A program made the position numbers and the translations under genes. Below the pieces are notes generated by a model. That model saw only the letters and a list, made by a program, of their open reading frames with translations. It was not told where the DNA came from and did not search any database. From Magnolia sinica (Eukaryota; Streptophyta; Magnoliopsida; Magnoliales; Magnoliaceae): 64,000 nucleotides of DNA. Positions 26,343 through 39,500 of this stretch are shown here, in pieces (positions within the stretch are counted from its first letter, which is position 1; each line of letters begins with the position of its first letter). The DNA is taken from positions 20,667,586 through 20,731,585 of the forward strand of contig NC_080589.1 of NCBI RefSeq assembly GCF_029962835.1, read 5' to 3'.

Positions 26343-28316
26343 TTGAGAACCGAGATCGGGGAAGTGGGCAAGCTAGACCCCAAAGGGCGTATCGATGCTT
26401 CTGGTCCAAGTAGAATCCCGAACCCCTATGCTCGGCCAAGGCCCGATAACTGCTATCGTTGTGGCCAACCGGGCCACCTATCAAATACTTGTCCCCAGCG
26501 AAAAGTGACAAACCTCGTCATCAATGATGGTAGTGCTGATAACGCTTATGAAGATCCAGATATTGAAGAACAGGAGCATACCACCGAGGACGAGGCAGAT
26601 GATTCAGGTTGGATTCAGCAAGATCACGGCGAGTCGCTTGTCGTGAGGCGACTATTATATGCACCAAGAAAAGAAGTGCATCCACAGCGGCATAACATCT
26701 TCCGCACTAGGTGTACGGTGAATCGAAAGGTTTGCGATGTGATCATTGATAGTGGGAGTAGCGAGAACATCGTTTCCAAGGTCATGGTGGAAAAATTGCA
26801 ATTGAAAACGGAGCGTCATCCCTCTCCATATACAATCGGTTGGATCAAGAAGGTCAGCGAAACAAAGGTAACTGAACGGTGCACCATATCCTTTTCAATT
26901 GGCAAACATTATAAGGATGAAGTAGTATGCGATGTGGTCGACATGGAAGCATGTCACATACTACTCGGTCGGCCCTGGCAATCTGACCGTGATGCCACTC
27001 ATAAAGGGCGAGATAATATATATATCTTCGTCAAGGACGGCCGAAAGACCATATTGGCCCCTATGGATCTAGAGGGACCACCTGAAACTTCTAAAGTGGA
27101 GGGCCATTTTCTCTTAACCATATGGGACTTCGTAGAAGAATCAAAGGAAACAGGACAGACTTATGCATTAATTGTAAAAGGGGAAGAACTCGAGCCTACC
27201 AACATCCCTGAAATACTAAGGCCCCTGCTACATGAATTCAAAGAAATCTGGCCCGATGACCTTCCCGATGGGTTACCCCCCATGCGGGATATCCAACACC
27301 ATATCGACTTTGTCCCTGGGTCCAGTTTACCGAATCGTCCCCATTATCGAATGAGTCCGAATGAGTGCGAGATTCTGCAGGGACAAGTAGAGGAGTTGAT
27401 CCGTAAGGGTCTTATTCGGGAGAGCATGAGTCCATGTGCTGTACCAGCTCTATTAACTCTAAAGAAAGATGGGAGTTGGCGCATGTGTGTTGACAGCCGA
27501 ACCATCAACAAAATCACCATAAAATACAGGTTTCCTATACCACGGTTGGACGATATGCTGGACATGCTAGAGGGTGCAAAAATATTCTCTAAATTGGACC
27601 TAAGGAGCAGCTACCATCAGATTCGAATACGGTCGGGTGATGAGTGGAAAACAGCCTTTAAAACCAAGGAAGGATTATACGAATGGATGGTCATGCCCTT
27701 CGGGCTTTCGAATGCGCCTAGCACATTTATGAGATTGATGAACCAAGTTCTGAAACCTTTCATTGGGCGGTTCGTTGTGGTTTACTTCGATGATATTTTG
27801 ATATACAGTCAAGACGAAACCACCCATATGGAACACCTCAAGAAGGTCCTTCAAGTGCTCACTAAAAATAAACTGTACCTCAATTTAAAAAAGTGCAGCT
27901 TCATGACTAATAGCTTATTGTTTCTAGGTTTTGTCGTCACATCCACGGGCATTCGGATGGATGAGGAAAAGGTGAAAGCAATCAGAGAATGGTCGGTTCC
28001 TACAAATATTTACGAAGTGCGAAGTTTTCATGGACTGGCGACATTCTATCGTCGGTTCGTGAAAAATTTCAGTACCATTGTGTCACCAATCACAGATTGC
28101 ATGAAGAAAGGACAGTTTCAGTGGACTGACGAAGCCGACAGGAGCTTTGCCGAAATCAAGTGCAGACTATCCACGACCCCAGTTCTTGTACTTCCCAACT
28201 TCGACAAACTGTTTGAAGTCGAATGTGATGCTTCATATGTCGAAATTGGGGGAGTTTTGTCTCAAGAAGGTAGGCCGATAGCCTTCTACAGCGAGAAACT
28301 TAGCGATGCACGTTAG
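26343..28316 (+). CDS. Gag zinc knuckle, protease and reverse transcriptase frame
   Basis: An open frame of 657 residues. A CCHC knuckle ([14 protein letters not shown]) spans residues 37-50. The aspartic protease site DSGSS starts at residue 136, and its flap-side motif HILLGRPW follows. RT motifs include [40 protein letters not shown] and catalytic YFDD at 481-484. The start of the Ty3-type RNase H ([15 protein letters not shown]) lies near the C-terminus. It ends at a TAG at 28314-28316, after which the same frame continues as RNase H. So this is the undamaged middle of a polyprotein. The first Met is not a natural start. Confidence 0.88.
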   Translation: MRTEIGEVGKLDPKGRIDASGPSRIPNPYARPRPDNCYRCGQPGHLSNTCPQRKVTNLVINDGSADNAYEDPDIEEQEHTTEDEADDSGWIQQDHGESLVVRRLLYAPRKEVHPQRHNIFRTRCTVNRKVCDVIIDSGSSENIVSKVMVEKLQLKTERHPSPYTIGWIKKVSETKVTERCTISFSIGKHYKDEVVCDVVDMEACHILLGRPWQSDRDATHKGRDNIYIFVKDGRKTILAPMDLEGPPETSKVEGHFLLTIWDFVEESKETGQTYALIVKGEELEPTNIPEILRPLLHEFKEIWPDDLPDGLPPMRDIQHHIDFVPGSSLPNRPHYRMSPNECEILQGQVEELIRKGLIRESMSPCAVPALLTLKKDGSWRMCVDSRTINKITIKYRFPIPRLDDMLDMLEGAKIFSKLDLRSSYHQIRIRSGDEWKTAFKTKEGLYEWMVMPFGLSNAPSTFMRLMNQVLKPFIGRFVVVYFDDILIYSQDETTHMEHLKKVLQVLTKNKLYLNLKKCSFMTNSLLFLGFVVTSTGIRMDEEKVKAIREWSVPTNIYEVRSFHGLATFYRRFVKNFSTIVSPITDCMKKGQFQWTDEADRSFAEIKCRLSTTPVLVLPNFDKLFEVECDASYVEIGGVLSQEGRPIAFYSEKLSDAR

Positions 28317-29916
28317 AAGTGGTCTACATATGAGATCGAGTTATACGCGGTGGTCCAGGCACTGCGGCACTGGCGACATTATTTGATTCAAAGGGAATTC
28401 ATACTTTACACGGACCATCAAGCTCTCAAATTCATTAATAGTCAAGCTAACATTAACCGTGTGCATGCTAGATGGATCTCGTTTTTGCAGGAATTCACGT
28501 TCGTACTAAAACATAAGTCAGGGCAACAGAACAAGGTAGATGATGCACTGAGTCGCCGCGCAACTTTGTTAGTCACCATGAGCAATGAGGTTGTCGGGTT
28601 CGAGCGCCTCAAAGACATATATGCCGATGACGACGACTTCAAGGACGCATGGGTTAGATGCCAAGAAGGTCACCCCAGCGACTTACATATGCAAGACGGG
28701 TTTCTTTTCAAGGAAAATCGATTATGCATCCCAAACAGTTCGCTAAGGGAACAGATAATCCAAGAGCTACATGGAGGTGGCCTCAGTGGACACCTTGGGT
28801 GAGACAAGACGCGAGCTCTTATGGAAGAACGGTATTACTGGCCGCAATTGGTACGTGATGTGGGAAAGGCAGTCCAACATTGTTATATTTGTCAGACCTC
28901 TAAGGGGCAATCTCATAATACAGGCCTTTACACTCCGTTACCCGTGCCTGACGGCCCTTAGGAGGATTTATCTATGGACTTCGTGCTTGGTCTCCCACGA
29001 ACACAACGCGGCATGGATTCGGTGTTCGTGGTAGTAGATCGTTTCTCCAAGATGGCGCACTTTATTCCATGCAAGAAGACTCTCGATGCAACACACGTGG
29101 CGAATCTATTCTTCAGAGAAATTGTGCGGCTACATGGGGTTCCTAAGACTATTACTTCTGACCGTGACACGAAGTTCATAAGCCACTTTTAGTGGACTTT
29201 GTGGACTGAATTCGATACACGACTTGATTCGCGGCGCTACCACCCAGATCGACGGTCAAACTGAGGTTGTGAATCGCACGTTGGGAAACCTCCTTCGATG
29301 TATTTCAGGAGAAAAACCGAAGCAGTGGGATTTGGCTTTGTCTCAAGCGGAGTTTGCATTCAACAACATGGTGAACCGCTCGACAAGGAAATCCCTGTTC
29401 CAAGCTATTTATGGACGAGTCCCTCGCCACACACTAGACTTGGTCCCTCTGCCCAAGCTCCCAGGCATGAGCATTGCAGCGGAACATATGGCTGACAAGA
29501 TCATGGGCATTCATGCGGAAGTACAAACCAAGTTACATGCCTCGAACGAAAAATACAAGGAGCAAGCCGACAAGCATCGGCGACATAAAGTGTTCAAGGT
29601 GGGTGACCAAGTAATGGTCCATCTGCGCAAAGAACGATTTTCGACCGGAACGTAGAACAAGTTGAAGAATAAAAAGATTGGACCGGTACCAATCATCCGA
29701 AAGATCAATGACAACGCTTATGTTGTTGATCTTCCAGATGACATGGCGATCTCACGGACTTTCAACGTCGCGGACTTGTTCGAGTATCATGAACCAGCAC
29801 ATGATGAGAACTCGAGGACGAGTTCTTTTGAAGTGGAGGGGACTGATGTAGAGCGGGTCGCGGACAGTTTCATGGCCAAGATGGATCAGAAAAGGCCCGG
29901 TCGACGACAGAAGTGA
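28317..29916 (+). pseudogene. RNase H end and integrase, interrupted; reads into the 3' LTR
   Basis: RNase H ends with [10 protein letters not shown] and VDDALSRR. The integrase zinc-binding region follows ([10 protein letters not shown], then HCYICQ), and then the core with [16 protein letters not shown] and IDGQTEVVNR (D, D, E). Stops occur at 28316, 28801, about 28960 and 29190, and the frame shifts near 29245. A TAG near 29653 breaks the C-terminal domain ([22 protein letters not shown]). The last segment crosses the LTR boundary at 29844 and adds 23 residues plus stop at 29916. This LTR-coded tail is a feature reported for CRM-type elements. No chromodomain was recognised. Confidence 0.82.
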
Positions 29917-30568
29917 TCTGGACCATCGGACCTTAGATCGGGCGTATCTCGCAATCCGGAATGAGTTAGCTGACGTAAAATATATGATTTTGGGGTAGAA
30001 CGAGCTACTTTAGCCAACCAACCCTGCTACGCCGGGTTGCGCCGCCCGGAATTGCAAAAAACCCCTTGATTGACGGTCGTTTCCCTGTTTTAATTTCATT
30101 TTTACTATAAATAGTAAGTTTTAGTTTGATTATAACTCTTCATCCGTTGAGCTTTAGGAGTTGCGCCCAACGTGAAAAGAGCTTAGAATAATTAGGGGAA
30201 CGGTTTGGTGAAGCCAAATAGGACACTTACTATTTTTGGCCGAAAACCTTGCGCACTAGTAGACATCACGACCGTCTATAAATAGTAAGTTTACTATTTA
30301 TAGTAAGTCGCGGATTCTAGGAGTTTGAGTTGTAGTTTGATTATGATTTCTTTTCCATTGCTTGATACCCTTATTTAAAGGGTTGTGAACTCGATTTTAA
30401 TCATTCATCAATCAATTTCGAATTTATTAGAATTTATTTCTATTTTCTGCTTTCTTTCCTCGTGGATTCGAGAAAGTCTCTGTGAGGAGTCCAGAGAAGT
30501 TCCGTGGATTCGGAATAGTTATCCTCTTGAGGAAGACGGTGCTCGACCTCACGTCCTCCCCTGCGTCA
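29844..30568 (+). repeat. 3' LTR of the 24.7-kb Gypsy element
   Basis: 725 bp, partner of 24677-25400, followed by the target duplication cttga at 30569-30573. The palindrome is at 30276-30303. Confidence 0.93.
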
Positions 30569-31389
30569 CTTGACAACGGATATCTTTCTTTACATTGCCT
30601 GTATCCTCCTGCCTAATTCCAATGTTTTTTTTGTTGTCTTTAATATGCTTGAAAACTAACTTCTATGAATCATCTTTGATAGATGTTTCAGACATGCTGA
30701 ATAATTGTTAAGAAGGATTGTACTGATGCTTCCTAGTATGCAGATAGAAACAAATATTAGATGGCTACCAACTTTTAATCTGGAGCAATTTTGGGGCATC
30801 CAGAATCAAAAGTGGGCCCATCAGATCAATAATCTAGCTAACCAAACCATGCATAGTGTCTCAATACATACCACATAGAAACAAATCACAAATCCATCAG
30901 CACCTGCATTATGTCACAATCCATGTGTTGAGGGAAAATAGGATTTTATCTTTCTTTTAATTTTTTTAAATGTTTTCTATCTTCCATGGGAGTATCTCAT
31001 CTCCACCATGGTTAGGCGACAACTGGGGTTAAAAAGTATCATCCAAAAACCAGTATGTCTCACTCAAAGCGTACCAATTTTGTCCATGAATGGTACAGTT
31101 CCATATTGGCCTGAAACAGCCCAAATACAAAGACGACACCACCCAATGAAAACCCCATGCATGTAGGTAGTGAACCATATGATACACCATAACCCATTTT
31201 CAATCTACAGGATTTTCAGTATCACACTACAGTTAATCAATGCCAATGAATGGTGGAGATGGATGCTTCTTCTAGGCCTAATGGATCGGCCGTCTGGATG
31301 GCACTGACAGTCATGTGGTTCTGAGTGGAGGTTCCATAAGACGCTTGCAACAGCATTATTTCGCATTCAGATAATGCACAAGGACACAT

Positions 31390-31476
31390 GTTTGGTTGCA
31401 CCAAATATCATGCTATTTCAGTATAATTTGTTGCAAAATTTTAGGCAATATATCATGAAATGTGGTGCAACCAAAC
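31390..31476. repeat. Short MITE-like inverted repeat (about 87 bp)
   Basis: A 23-bp left arm starting gtttggttgcacca (31390-31412) and an inverted right arm (31454-31476) match with about two mismatches. It lies in the putative intron of the receptor-kinase-like pseudogene. The 'tttggttgcacc' terminus is common among small plant DNA-transposon derivatives. Confidence 0.6.
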
Positions 31477-32258
31477 ACAACCTAAAAACTAAAAGATTCT
31501 TAGATTTTCACATTCAAGAAATAAGCCATGGCAGGAATAAACGAGTTTCTTCTCTTCACGTTCAAACACATGCATCTATCTGCATACTAGGAAACATCTG
31601 TAAATTTCTTAACAATGGAAAGAACATAACTGCAATTTGAGGGCTGCTTCCTTATTATGAATACTAGGAAACATCTGTAAATTTCTGCATTTCCTCTTGA
31701 TTAAACTGAATATTCACAATTCCTCAACCAACAGAGTTTTATTATGGAGATAAATAGTAGCGGCAAATCCTACCAAAAAAATAATAATTATGGTTTGGAC
31801 TACATGGAGATGTACAAAAGATAAAATCTTTGAATCATGCCAAAGGAGACGTGAAACCCAATCTTGATCAATACAAGAAAGGTGGATATGTTGCCCTCTG
31901 TGCAATTTGCAATTATAATTTGTTTCCAATGAGCTGTTTCGTATAATGAATGTTTCTTGGAAAAAGAAAATGCATGATTTTGGTGTAGTACCAGATTGTT
32001 GTTTTCATCTTATCATAGCATACAGTTTCTCATATTGCAATCAAATTTTGTGCTGCAGTGATCTTTCTTACAATAGTTTTACAGTGGATAGGTCTGCTCC
32101 AACTTATTGTTCACAAGGAACACTGTAAGATTACTTGTGTAATTATGGCTTCTTTACACTGTTCATTTCACATGGTTTCTTATATTATGCTACTGAAAAT
32201 TTCTGTGTATTTCATCAGCAACTTGTTTGGGACCTCTTCAATGCCGAACAATTCATAA

Positions 32259-33684
32259 GCTTCTAATGTTCTTATTGTTAAATTGCACAATGAGTTGTTG
32301 GTGATGGTCGTCCGTTTTGTTGCAGCCGCTTCTGTTCATCTTAAATGTTTATTAAACCTCGTCGAATATAATCTTATAATGCTTATTGTTGACCACATAT
32401 TGATCTTGGAGAGGAGTTGTTCCATGCTTGAAGAGCTTCAATTGTCCAAAATGAGGTATATAATAATAGAAGTACAACACGAGTACCTTGAAATTCTTAT
32501 TTTGTTCACATAATCCGTCTTTGGAGTTTCCAGCTCTTTCTTTTCTTATTTACAAATTATGCAACTTCTGTCATCTGTGACTGGTTCACCAACATGAACA
32601 GATTGAGTCACAGAAAGTCACCAACAAAAACAACTCTCTTTCTAATAGCATTTTCTTTGCTTTTTCTTTTTTAACATTGTGATGCTTTCTTATGATTTCA
32701 TTTGCATTATGCATGAGACCAGTAATGTTTTGCATTCATTGTGGTACTATTGATTTGGATTGGTCTCTAGTGTAGGACTACAAAAGGAATTCTTTTATGG
32801 AGGCTGATTTGATATGTTCAAACATAATACAAAGTATTGAAAGGAAGTTGCAGGTAGCAATTGAAGCTATTGAGTATGGTAAGAGCAACCTGGTATTTAC
32901 CTTAAGCAGTATGGTATGAGACTTGTAAAATGTTGCAGGTAGTAGGAGTTTTTATGGTGGTCATGGTTGTGGATTTTATTATTTTGGATCATTAATGTGG
33001 TCTTGAATTTTGCTTATTTTGGATAATGAATGTGTGGATTTGCTGAATTCATTTGAGAAATGAGCTGGAAAAACGGATGAACAATATAATATTCAATGCA
33101 TCATCAAGATGGGGCTTACAGTGTCTAGGTGCAGATGCTGATGAAAAAGAAGTAAGGAATGAAGCAGCCCGTTCAATCTGATCAATCTACTCCCTAGGGA
33201 GGTTGGAAATCAAATGATGTGTACAACAATTCAGGTATGGTTTGCACCAATTCAAGAGACTGTACATTAGGCATTCAATATATAAGACTGGAGTGAGATT
33301 GATTAGGCATTTAAATATGTTGCAGGATGTTGTTTGAATTACTTGTCCTAACAGGTGCACAAGTTGGGATGGATTGGACTTCTATTTTGAGAAAACGCCA
33401 TGATTTAGTTATTGTAATGGAAAGTTAAAAAATTAAAAGAGAGAGAGAGATAATGAATTCCTGGAAAGAAATGTTCTTTATCATTAAGGCTGCTTTCACC
33501 AGGTTTGATGCAGAAATCGTTGTCAACTTCACAAAAAGATAAATAACATCATGGCCACAGATTGAAACTTGGATTTAAACAAGGTTCGAGGTGCCGTCAA
33601 CAATACTAACAGAATCCTCCAGGTCAGATTGTTGATTGGACCTGATTTTATTTAAATGATCTTTATAATCCATTTTATTTAAAT
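32259..33684. other. Spacer downstream of the receptor-kinase-like fragment
   Basis: AT-rich DNA with short ORFs that I do not recognise. No malectin-like or kinase motifs were seen on the plus strand. There is a short GA run near 33442. Confidence 0.45.
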
Positions 33685-34017
33685 GAGCAGACCCGGATGT
33701 GCGTCGGAGCTATCTGGATTTTGAGCGGGGGTCCCTGGAAGGTGGGAACTGCTGTTATGACCATGATGAAGCTGTCCATTTCCTATGGACAGCATTGGAG
33801 TGGCCTGGCCATTTGGACAGGCCATGTTTGTGTATTAACTCGAAATTGATGGAGCAGACCCGGATGTGCGTCGGAGCTATCCGGAAGAGCGGGGTTCCCT
33901 GGAAAGAGGGAACCGCTATTATGACCATGATGAAGCTGTCCATTTTTTACGGACAGCATTGGAAGGGCCTGGCAATTTGCGTCGGATGGCCGTGTTTATA
34001 TCTGTATTTGTAGGGAC
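33685..34017. repeat. 167-bp tandem duplication
   Basis: Two adjacent copies begin gagcagacccggatgtgcg at 33685 and 33852. Both include 'tatgaccatgatgaagctgt' and 'ggacagcattgga'. It lies right at the edge of the telomere-like satellite. Confidence 0.85.
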
Positions 34018-34018
34018 C

Positions 34019-36510
34019 ATACCCTTAACCTAAACCAAAATCTATGACCTAAAACTTTAACCTATAACCTAAACCTCAACCTTAACCTAAACCTAAACCT
34101 AAACCTAAACCTATAGCCTAAACTCAAATCCCTAAACCTTAACCTATAACCTAACCTAAACCTATACTTATAACTTAAAACTATTCCCAAATCCCAAAAC
34201 CTATAACCTAAACCTAAGCTTTCCCTAAACCTATAAGCTAAACTCAATTCCTTAAAGCTAAACCTACACCTAATCCTAATCTCAACTCCCTAACCTAAAC
34301 CTAAACATAAACTTGAAAACTCAAACTTAAACCCAATCCCGAACCTGAACCCGATTTCCTAAACCTAAACCATAACCCATTCTCAAATCTAAAAACCTAT
34401 AACCTAAACCTAAACCAAAACCAAAACTTATAACCTAAACCCGAACTCAATCTCAAATCCCAAAACCTATAAGCTAAACCAAAACCAAAACCTATAACTT
34501 AAACCCGAACCCATTCTCAAATCCCAAAACCTATAACCTAAACATAAACCTTAACCTAAACCTATAACCTATAACCAAAACCTATAACCTAAACCCGAAC
34601 CCATTCTTAAATCCCAAAACCTATAACCTAAACCTAAACCTTAACCTAAACCTATAACTATAACATAAATCAAAACCTAAACCTAAACCTAAAACCTAAA
34701 CCTATAACCTATAACGTAAATCAAAACCACCTTTCCCTAAACCTTAACGTAAACCTATAACCTATAACCTAAATCAAAACCAAAACCAAAACCAAACCTA
34801 AACCTAAACCTAAACCTAAACCTATAACCTATAACCTAAACCTAAACCTAAAACCTAATGTATTCTCAAATCCCCAAACCTAAACCTACACCTAATCCTA
34901 ATCTAAACTCCCTAACCTAAACCTAAACCTAAACTTGATAACTCAAACCTAAACCCGATCCTGAACCCAAACCTGATTTCCTAAACCTAAACCTTAACCT
35001 ATTCTCAATTCCCTAAACCTATTGCTTATAACCTAAACCGAAACCAAAACCTATACCTTAACCTAAACCTAAACCTAAACCTATAACCTATAGCCTAAAC
35101 ATAAACCTAAAACCTAAATGTATTCTCAAATCCTTAAACCTAAATCTGAACCTTAACCTAAACCTATAACCTATAGCCTTAACCTAAACCTGTAACCTAT
35201 AGCCTTAACCTAAACCTAAAACCTAAATGTATTCTCAAATCTCTAAACCTAAACCTACACCTAATCTTAATCTCAACTCCCTCACCTAAACCTAAACCTA
35301 AACTTGAAAACCAAAACCTAAACCCGATCCCGAACCCGAACCTGATTTCCTAAACCTAAACCTTAACTTATTCTCAATTCCCTAAACCAATTGCTTATAA
35401 CCTAAACCGAAAGCTAAACTTATACTTTAACCTAAACCTATAACCTATAACCTAAATCAAAACCACCTTTCCCTAAACTTTAACCTAAACCTATAACCTA
35501 TAGCCTAAATCAAAACCAAAACCAAACCTAAACCTAAACCTAAACCTATAACCTATAACCTAAACCTAAACCTAAAACCTAATGTATTCTCAAATCCCCA
35601 AACCTAAACCTACACCTAATCCTAATCTAAACTCTCTAACCTAAACTTGATAACCCAAACCTAAACCTGATCCTGAACCCAAACCCGATTTCCTAAACCT
35701 AAACCTTAACCTATTCTCAATTCTCTAAACCTATAGCTTATAACCTAAACCGAAACCAAAACCTATACCTTAACCTAAACCTAAACCTAAACCTATAACC
35801 TATAACCTAAACATAAACCTAAAACCTAAATGTATTCTCAAATCCTTAAACCTAAATCTAAACCTTAACCTAAACCTATAACCTATAACCTTAACCTAAA
35901 CCTGTAACCTATAGCCTTAACCTAAACCTAAAACCTAAATGTATTCTCAAATCTCTAAACCTAAACCTACTCCTAATCCTAATCTCAACTCCCTCACCTA
36001 AACCTAAACCTAAACTTGAAAGCCAAAACCTAAACCCGATCCCGAACCCGAACCCGATTTCCTAAACCTAAACCTTAACCTATTCTCAATTCCCTAAACC
36101 AATTGCTTATAACCTAAACCGAAAGCTAAACTTATACCTTAACCTAAACCTATAGCCTATAACCTAAACATAACCTAAAACCTAAATGTATTCTCAAATC
36201 CCTAAACTTAAATATACACCTAATCCTAATCTCGACTCCCTAACCTAAACCTAAACCTAAACTTGAAAACTCAAACCTAAACCCGATCCCGAACCCGATT
36301 TCCTAAACATAAACCTTAACCTATTCTCAATTCCCTAAACCTATAGCTTATAACCTAAACTTAAACCTAAACCTAAACCTATAACCTATAACCTAAACAT
36401 AAACCTAAACCTAAACCTGTAACCCATAACCTAAACCTAAACCTAAAACCTAAATGTATTCTGAAATCCTTAAACCTAAATCTAAACCTTAACCAAAACC
36501 TATAACCTAT
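34019..36510. repeat. Telomere-like CCTAAA satellite, left part
   Basis: Dense degenerate hexamers (cctaaa, cctata, ccttaa) extend over 2.5 kb, with regular non-telomeric spacers such as 'atgtattctcaaatcc', 'cacctaatcctaatctc' and 'cccgatcccgaaccc'. The spacer 'tgtattctcaaat' recurs near 34857, 35116, 35227, 35582, 35830, 35940 and 36187. This shows higher-order units, including a segment of about 725 bp repeated from 34857 to 35582. The canonical plant heptamer CCCTAAA is rare. It is interstitial, not a chromosome end, because single-copy-like DNA lies on both sides. Confidence 0.92.
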
Positions 36511-39500
36511 TGTAACACCCCGTGTTTTTAGAACCCAAGTACGAGACTTGTTCTGGAAACCCGAGAGTTAATAAATCAGAGATCTAGCGGAAGATTAAAA
36601 TCAGAGTATGATAGCGTAAGCAAGCATGGATTAATATCATATAAGTTCAATTATTTAGCCCACTCAGCTGGGGGCCTTATTACACTTTTTTATTTTTAAA
36701 CAAAAATTACCAATGTATCAAATTAAACATAAGAGCACTACTGCTATTAATTTAAATCGAAACAACCGGCCGCTTCTTGTTGCGGCTCGTCTTCGTAATA
36801 TCCGTTTTCAGGCTCCACCATCGTACCATCAGGGTCAGTACTATCGTTTTCTCCACCTATACCTGCATACTCTGTACGGTTGGATATTCGATGAATGAGT
36901 GGCCAGCTCAGTGTGAATTCCCCTCAAGATTACACACCGCCGCCTTAGTTAAGCATAGTTAAAAACAACAACATTCAAAATAGTACATGATGCAGTCTTT
37001 TTATATGCATGGATGCATGAATGCGCATCGACCTGGGGATGTTTATCCAGTCGGACTTGGGCTCGTCACCCATGCAATCATCGACCTGGGGATGTATCCA
37101 GTCAGACAAATAGGTCGATAGTCGGTGGTCTGGGAGGTAGCAAAGTAATCCCTTAATGCTCCCAAGGGAACATGCTACAACATCCAGAATTAGCCACCCG
37201 TCATCGCCAATATGCTATGGATGCATGATCAGCCAACCCGTTATTATTCCAATTACAATCAGCCATTTTAAGTTACTCAATGGTCACTGCGCAGCGTAGG
37301 CCGACAGCTCGGGCATAGTGTCCCATTACCACCATCCCCGGCTCATGAGATTTCTCCCACCTTAGGATGCTTAATGAAACCCATTGATCAGTGGTCAATT
37401 AAATTAATTGAGTAGGGAATCTCATGTCCTACATAACCTTCAATCGAGGGTTCATTCGATTCCACACTCCATCATGTTACATCCTAAGTATGGGTTCACA
37501 TACACTAAAGGGTTTACCCACTAATAAGTGTAGTGAATATAGGTTCATGATGACTTACAATAATTCATATAAAAATACACTGCTATAGCATGACAGGCAT
37601 ATGTTAAGCATAATAATCAAAACAGGTCATGATGTGAACTATAAATTAAAATGAGAGCTATCATGTAGCAACTATCACATGTAATCATGTTTCACAATTA
37701 TCGATCATAAATCATATATAAATCATACAAGAGATCGCATGCTATGAATTAAAAATTTTAATATTTGATAAAGACTATAACTTAAACCAATTTGGAAATG
37801 GAAAGCTTAAGGGGAAAAATCATCACCTTATACTTTGAATTGCCTACCAGTGTTGCTAGGGAGTGCGTGTTTCCTTAGAATCAGACCCTATCATGAGTTA
37901 TAAATTTATACAGTTATGTTCAAGCTTACAAACTATTTAGGGTTAAGATCTCAACCTAAGGTCTAGATTACCTAGACGGGTCGAACATTGATACATGTAA
38001 GATCCAGGTAACGTTAACCACACTCCACATGGAATATATGTATAGTGATCAAACCAGAGATCATGTGGGCCCTCAGATTACTAGAGAAGTAGTACCCCAT
38101 CCAAGTCGGCAGGTGGGATGGAAAACTTCGGCCAACTGGCGTGCACGATTAGGATTTATTTGGTAATAATACCAAAAAGAGAGGGGTTTTATAGCAATGG
38201 ATGAAAAGATAGATATTTATATATTAAAATCAAGAAGTGAGAGCCAGACCTTTTAATGTGGCTGAAATGCAACCGGTTTCAAGAGATCCGCACTAGAACT
38301 GGAATCGAAATTTTAAAACAGAAAACTACATGAGGCGATCAAAACAGGAGAATTTAAATCCAACTAAATGGGAGAACGGAAAAATTCTAATAATGGTGGA
38401 AATTGGAGTTCAGATCTGGGGTTTTACCTGAATCTTTCAGCTTCCTCTTCCTCCCACGTTTCTTCTTTTCTTTCTGTCGTGGCTTATACTGGTGGGACGG
38501 GAAGTCTTTTGTAAACATGAGGACCCGTGCATATCCTTCACGTGAAATCTTGGCTATCCTTGGTTTTGGTGATCCTCAGGAGTGTACACATTATGTGTAC
38601 ATGCACCACCAATGTGTGGGGCCTTCAGTGAGGATTAGTGAGATCCATACCGTCTGTCATGTTTTATGGGTCCTATTTAGGCCATCTGACTATGGGTGGT
38701 GCAATATCAAAACTCAAGTGGCCCATGCTAATGGGGCACACCCCAAATCTAAACTACATATCGCTACAATGACGATTTTCATGGGCATTGGTGTAGCATG
38801 CGAGAGATTTCCTTTTCCAAATCGGTCCTTCAGTTAGCAGGGTCCACTGAGGGTGGGGATCTCCCATATGGAGTGGTGAGATCTATTGATGCTAATCCTA
38901 GTGGGAACATGATTGATCTATTGATGCTAATCGTAGTTGGGACGTGATTGTTTTAGGAGGAAGAAACGGAGGTAGTTCTTTTTGAATTTGAATACATATT
39001 TCGGAAGGATTTCTATCTTGGAGAGTTGAGACTTACTGCAGCATTGAGTGGGGTCCACTTTGATGGCATTCTCAGAGATCTAATCCGTTCATTAGTTTTG
39101 TAGGGTTGTTTTAGGCCAAGGGCCAAAATATGGTGGGAATCCATTGATCAGGTGACCTATACGCGGGGTAGGGAAGTGGGGTGAAACTCGTCATTCCGCT
39201 CGGTTTAGTCGCTGTAACAACAGCTAGCTTGTGCGGAAAGAATGCCAATTCTGTTTTATTAGGTGGGGTCCACTTGTGATGATCCTTCGGAGAATCCATG
39301 CCATTCACCACTATTTGCATGTCGTTGTAGCCCACAGCCCCAAGTTTGAGTCAGATCCGCTTTCCAGGTGGGCCACACGATCTGTTAATACATTAAATGG
39401 TATTTAACGTCAAACTCCATGCACGTAGAAATTTGAGTGAATTGATATTTTGTGAGAAGTTCACTTTACCACTAATAGTTGTACGATCCGCTCTGTTCAT

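Larger units (their letters stand above)
24677..30568 (+). mobile_element. Ty3/Gypsy LTR retrotransposon, 5.9 kb, plus strand
   Basis: LTRs of 724 and 725 bp (TGATG...GTCA; the left copy ends GTCG by mutation) are flanked by the 5-bp duplication CTTGA at 24672-24676 and 30569-30573. Order is gag (decayed), CCHC knuckle, protease, RT, RNase H, integrase. By eye the LTRs differ at about 12 substitutions and one indel (about 1.7%). The pol resembles plant chromoviruses of the CRM type. There is no clear chromodomain, and the integrase frame continues into the 3' LTR. The lineage call is tentative. Stops and frameshifts in gag, RNase H and integrase make it inactive. Confidence 0.93.
24614..32258 (+). 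pseudogene. LRR receptor-like kinase fragment, split by a Gypsy element
   Basis: Three short segments read as consecutive exons with GT-AG borders and matching phases. Exon a is 24614-24676 plus 30574-30600, interrupted by the retrotransposon; it reads YLTGNLLMGEVPDWM. Exon b is 32059-32124 (DLSYNSFTVDR, CSQGTL). Exon c is 32219-32258 (NLFGTSSMPNNS), ending in TAA. The motif order LTGN-L-G-VP-W, DLSYN-FT, Cys-x-x-G, NLF-SSM-N matches the end of the LRR region of plant LRR receptor kinases with a malectin-like domain. No malectin or kinase exons were found downstream. The exon insertion, the early stop and the missing domains mark a pseudogene. The family call rests on short motifs. Confidence 0.6.

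Noticed and set aside
34062..34247. ORF on the minus strand with repeated Arg-Phe/Tyr-Arg motifs
   Set aside because: It is simply the translation of the telomere-like hexamer repeat.
34019..36510. Regular repeats that might suggest a CRISPR-like array
   Set aside because: The DNA is plant nuclear, the units are telomere-like hexamers with variable spacers, and no cas-type gene is near.
36713..36898. 61-residue ORF present in both Tekay-like LTRs
   Set aside because: Identity follows from LTR duplication. The ORF is short and has no domain.
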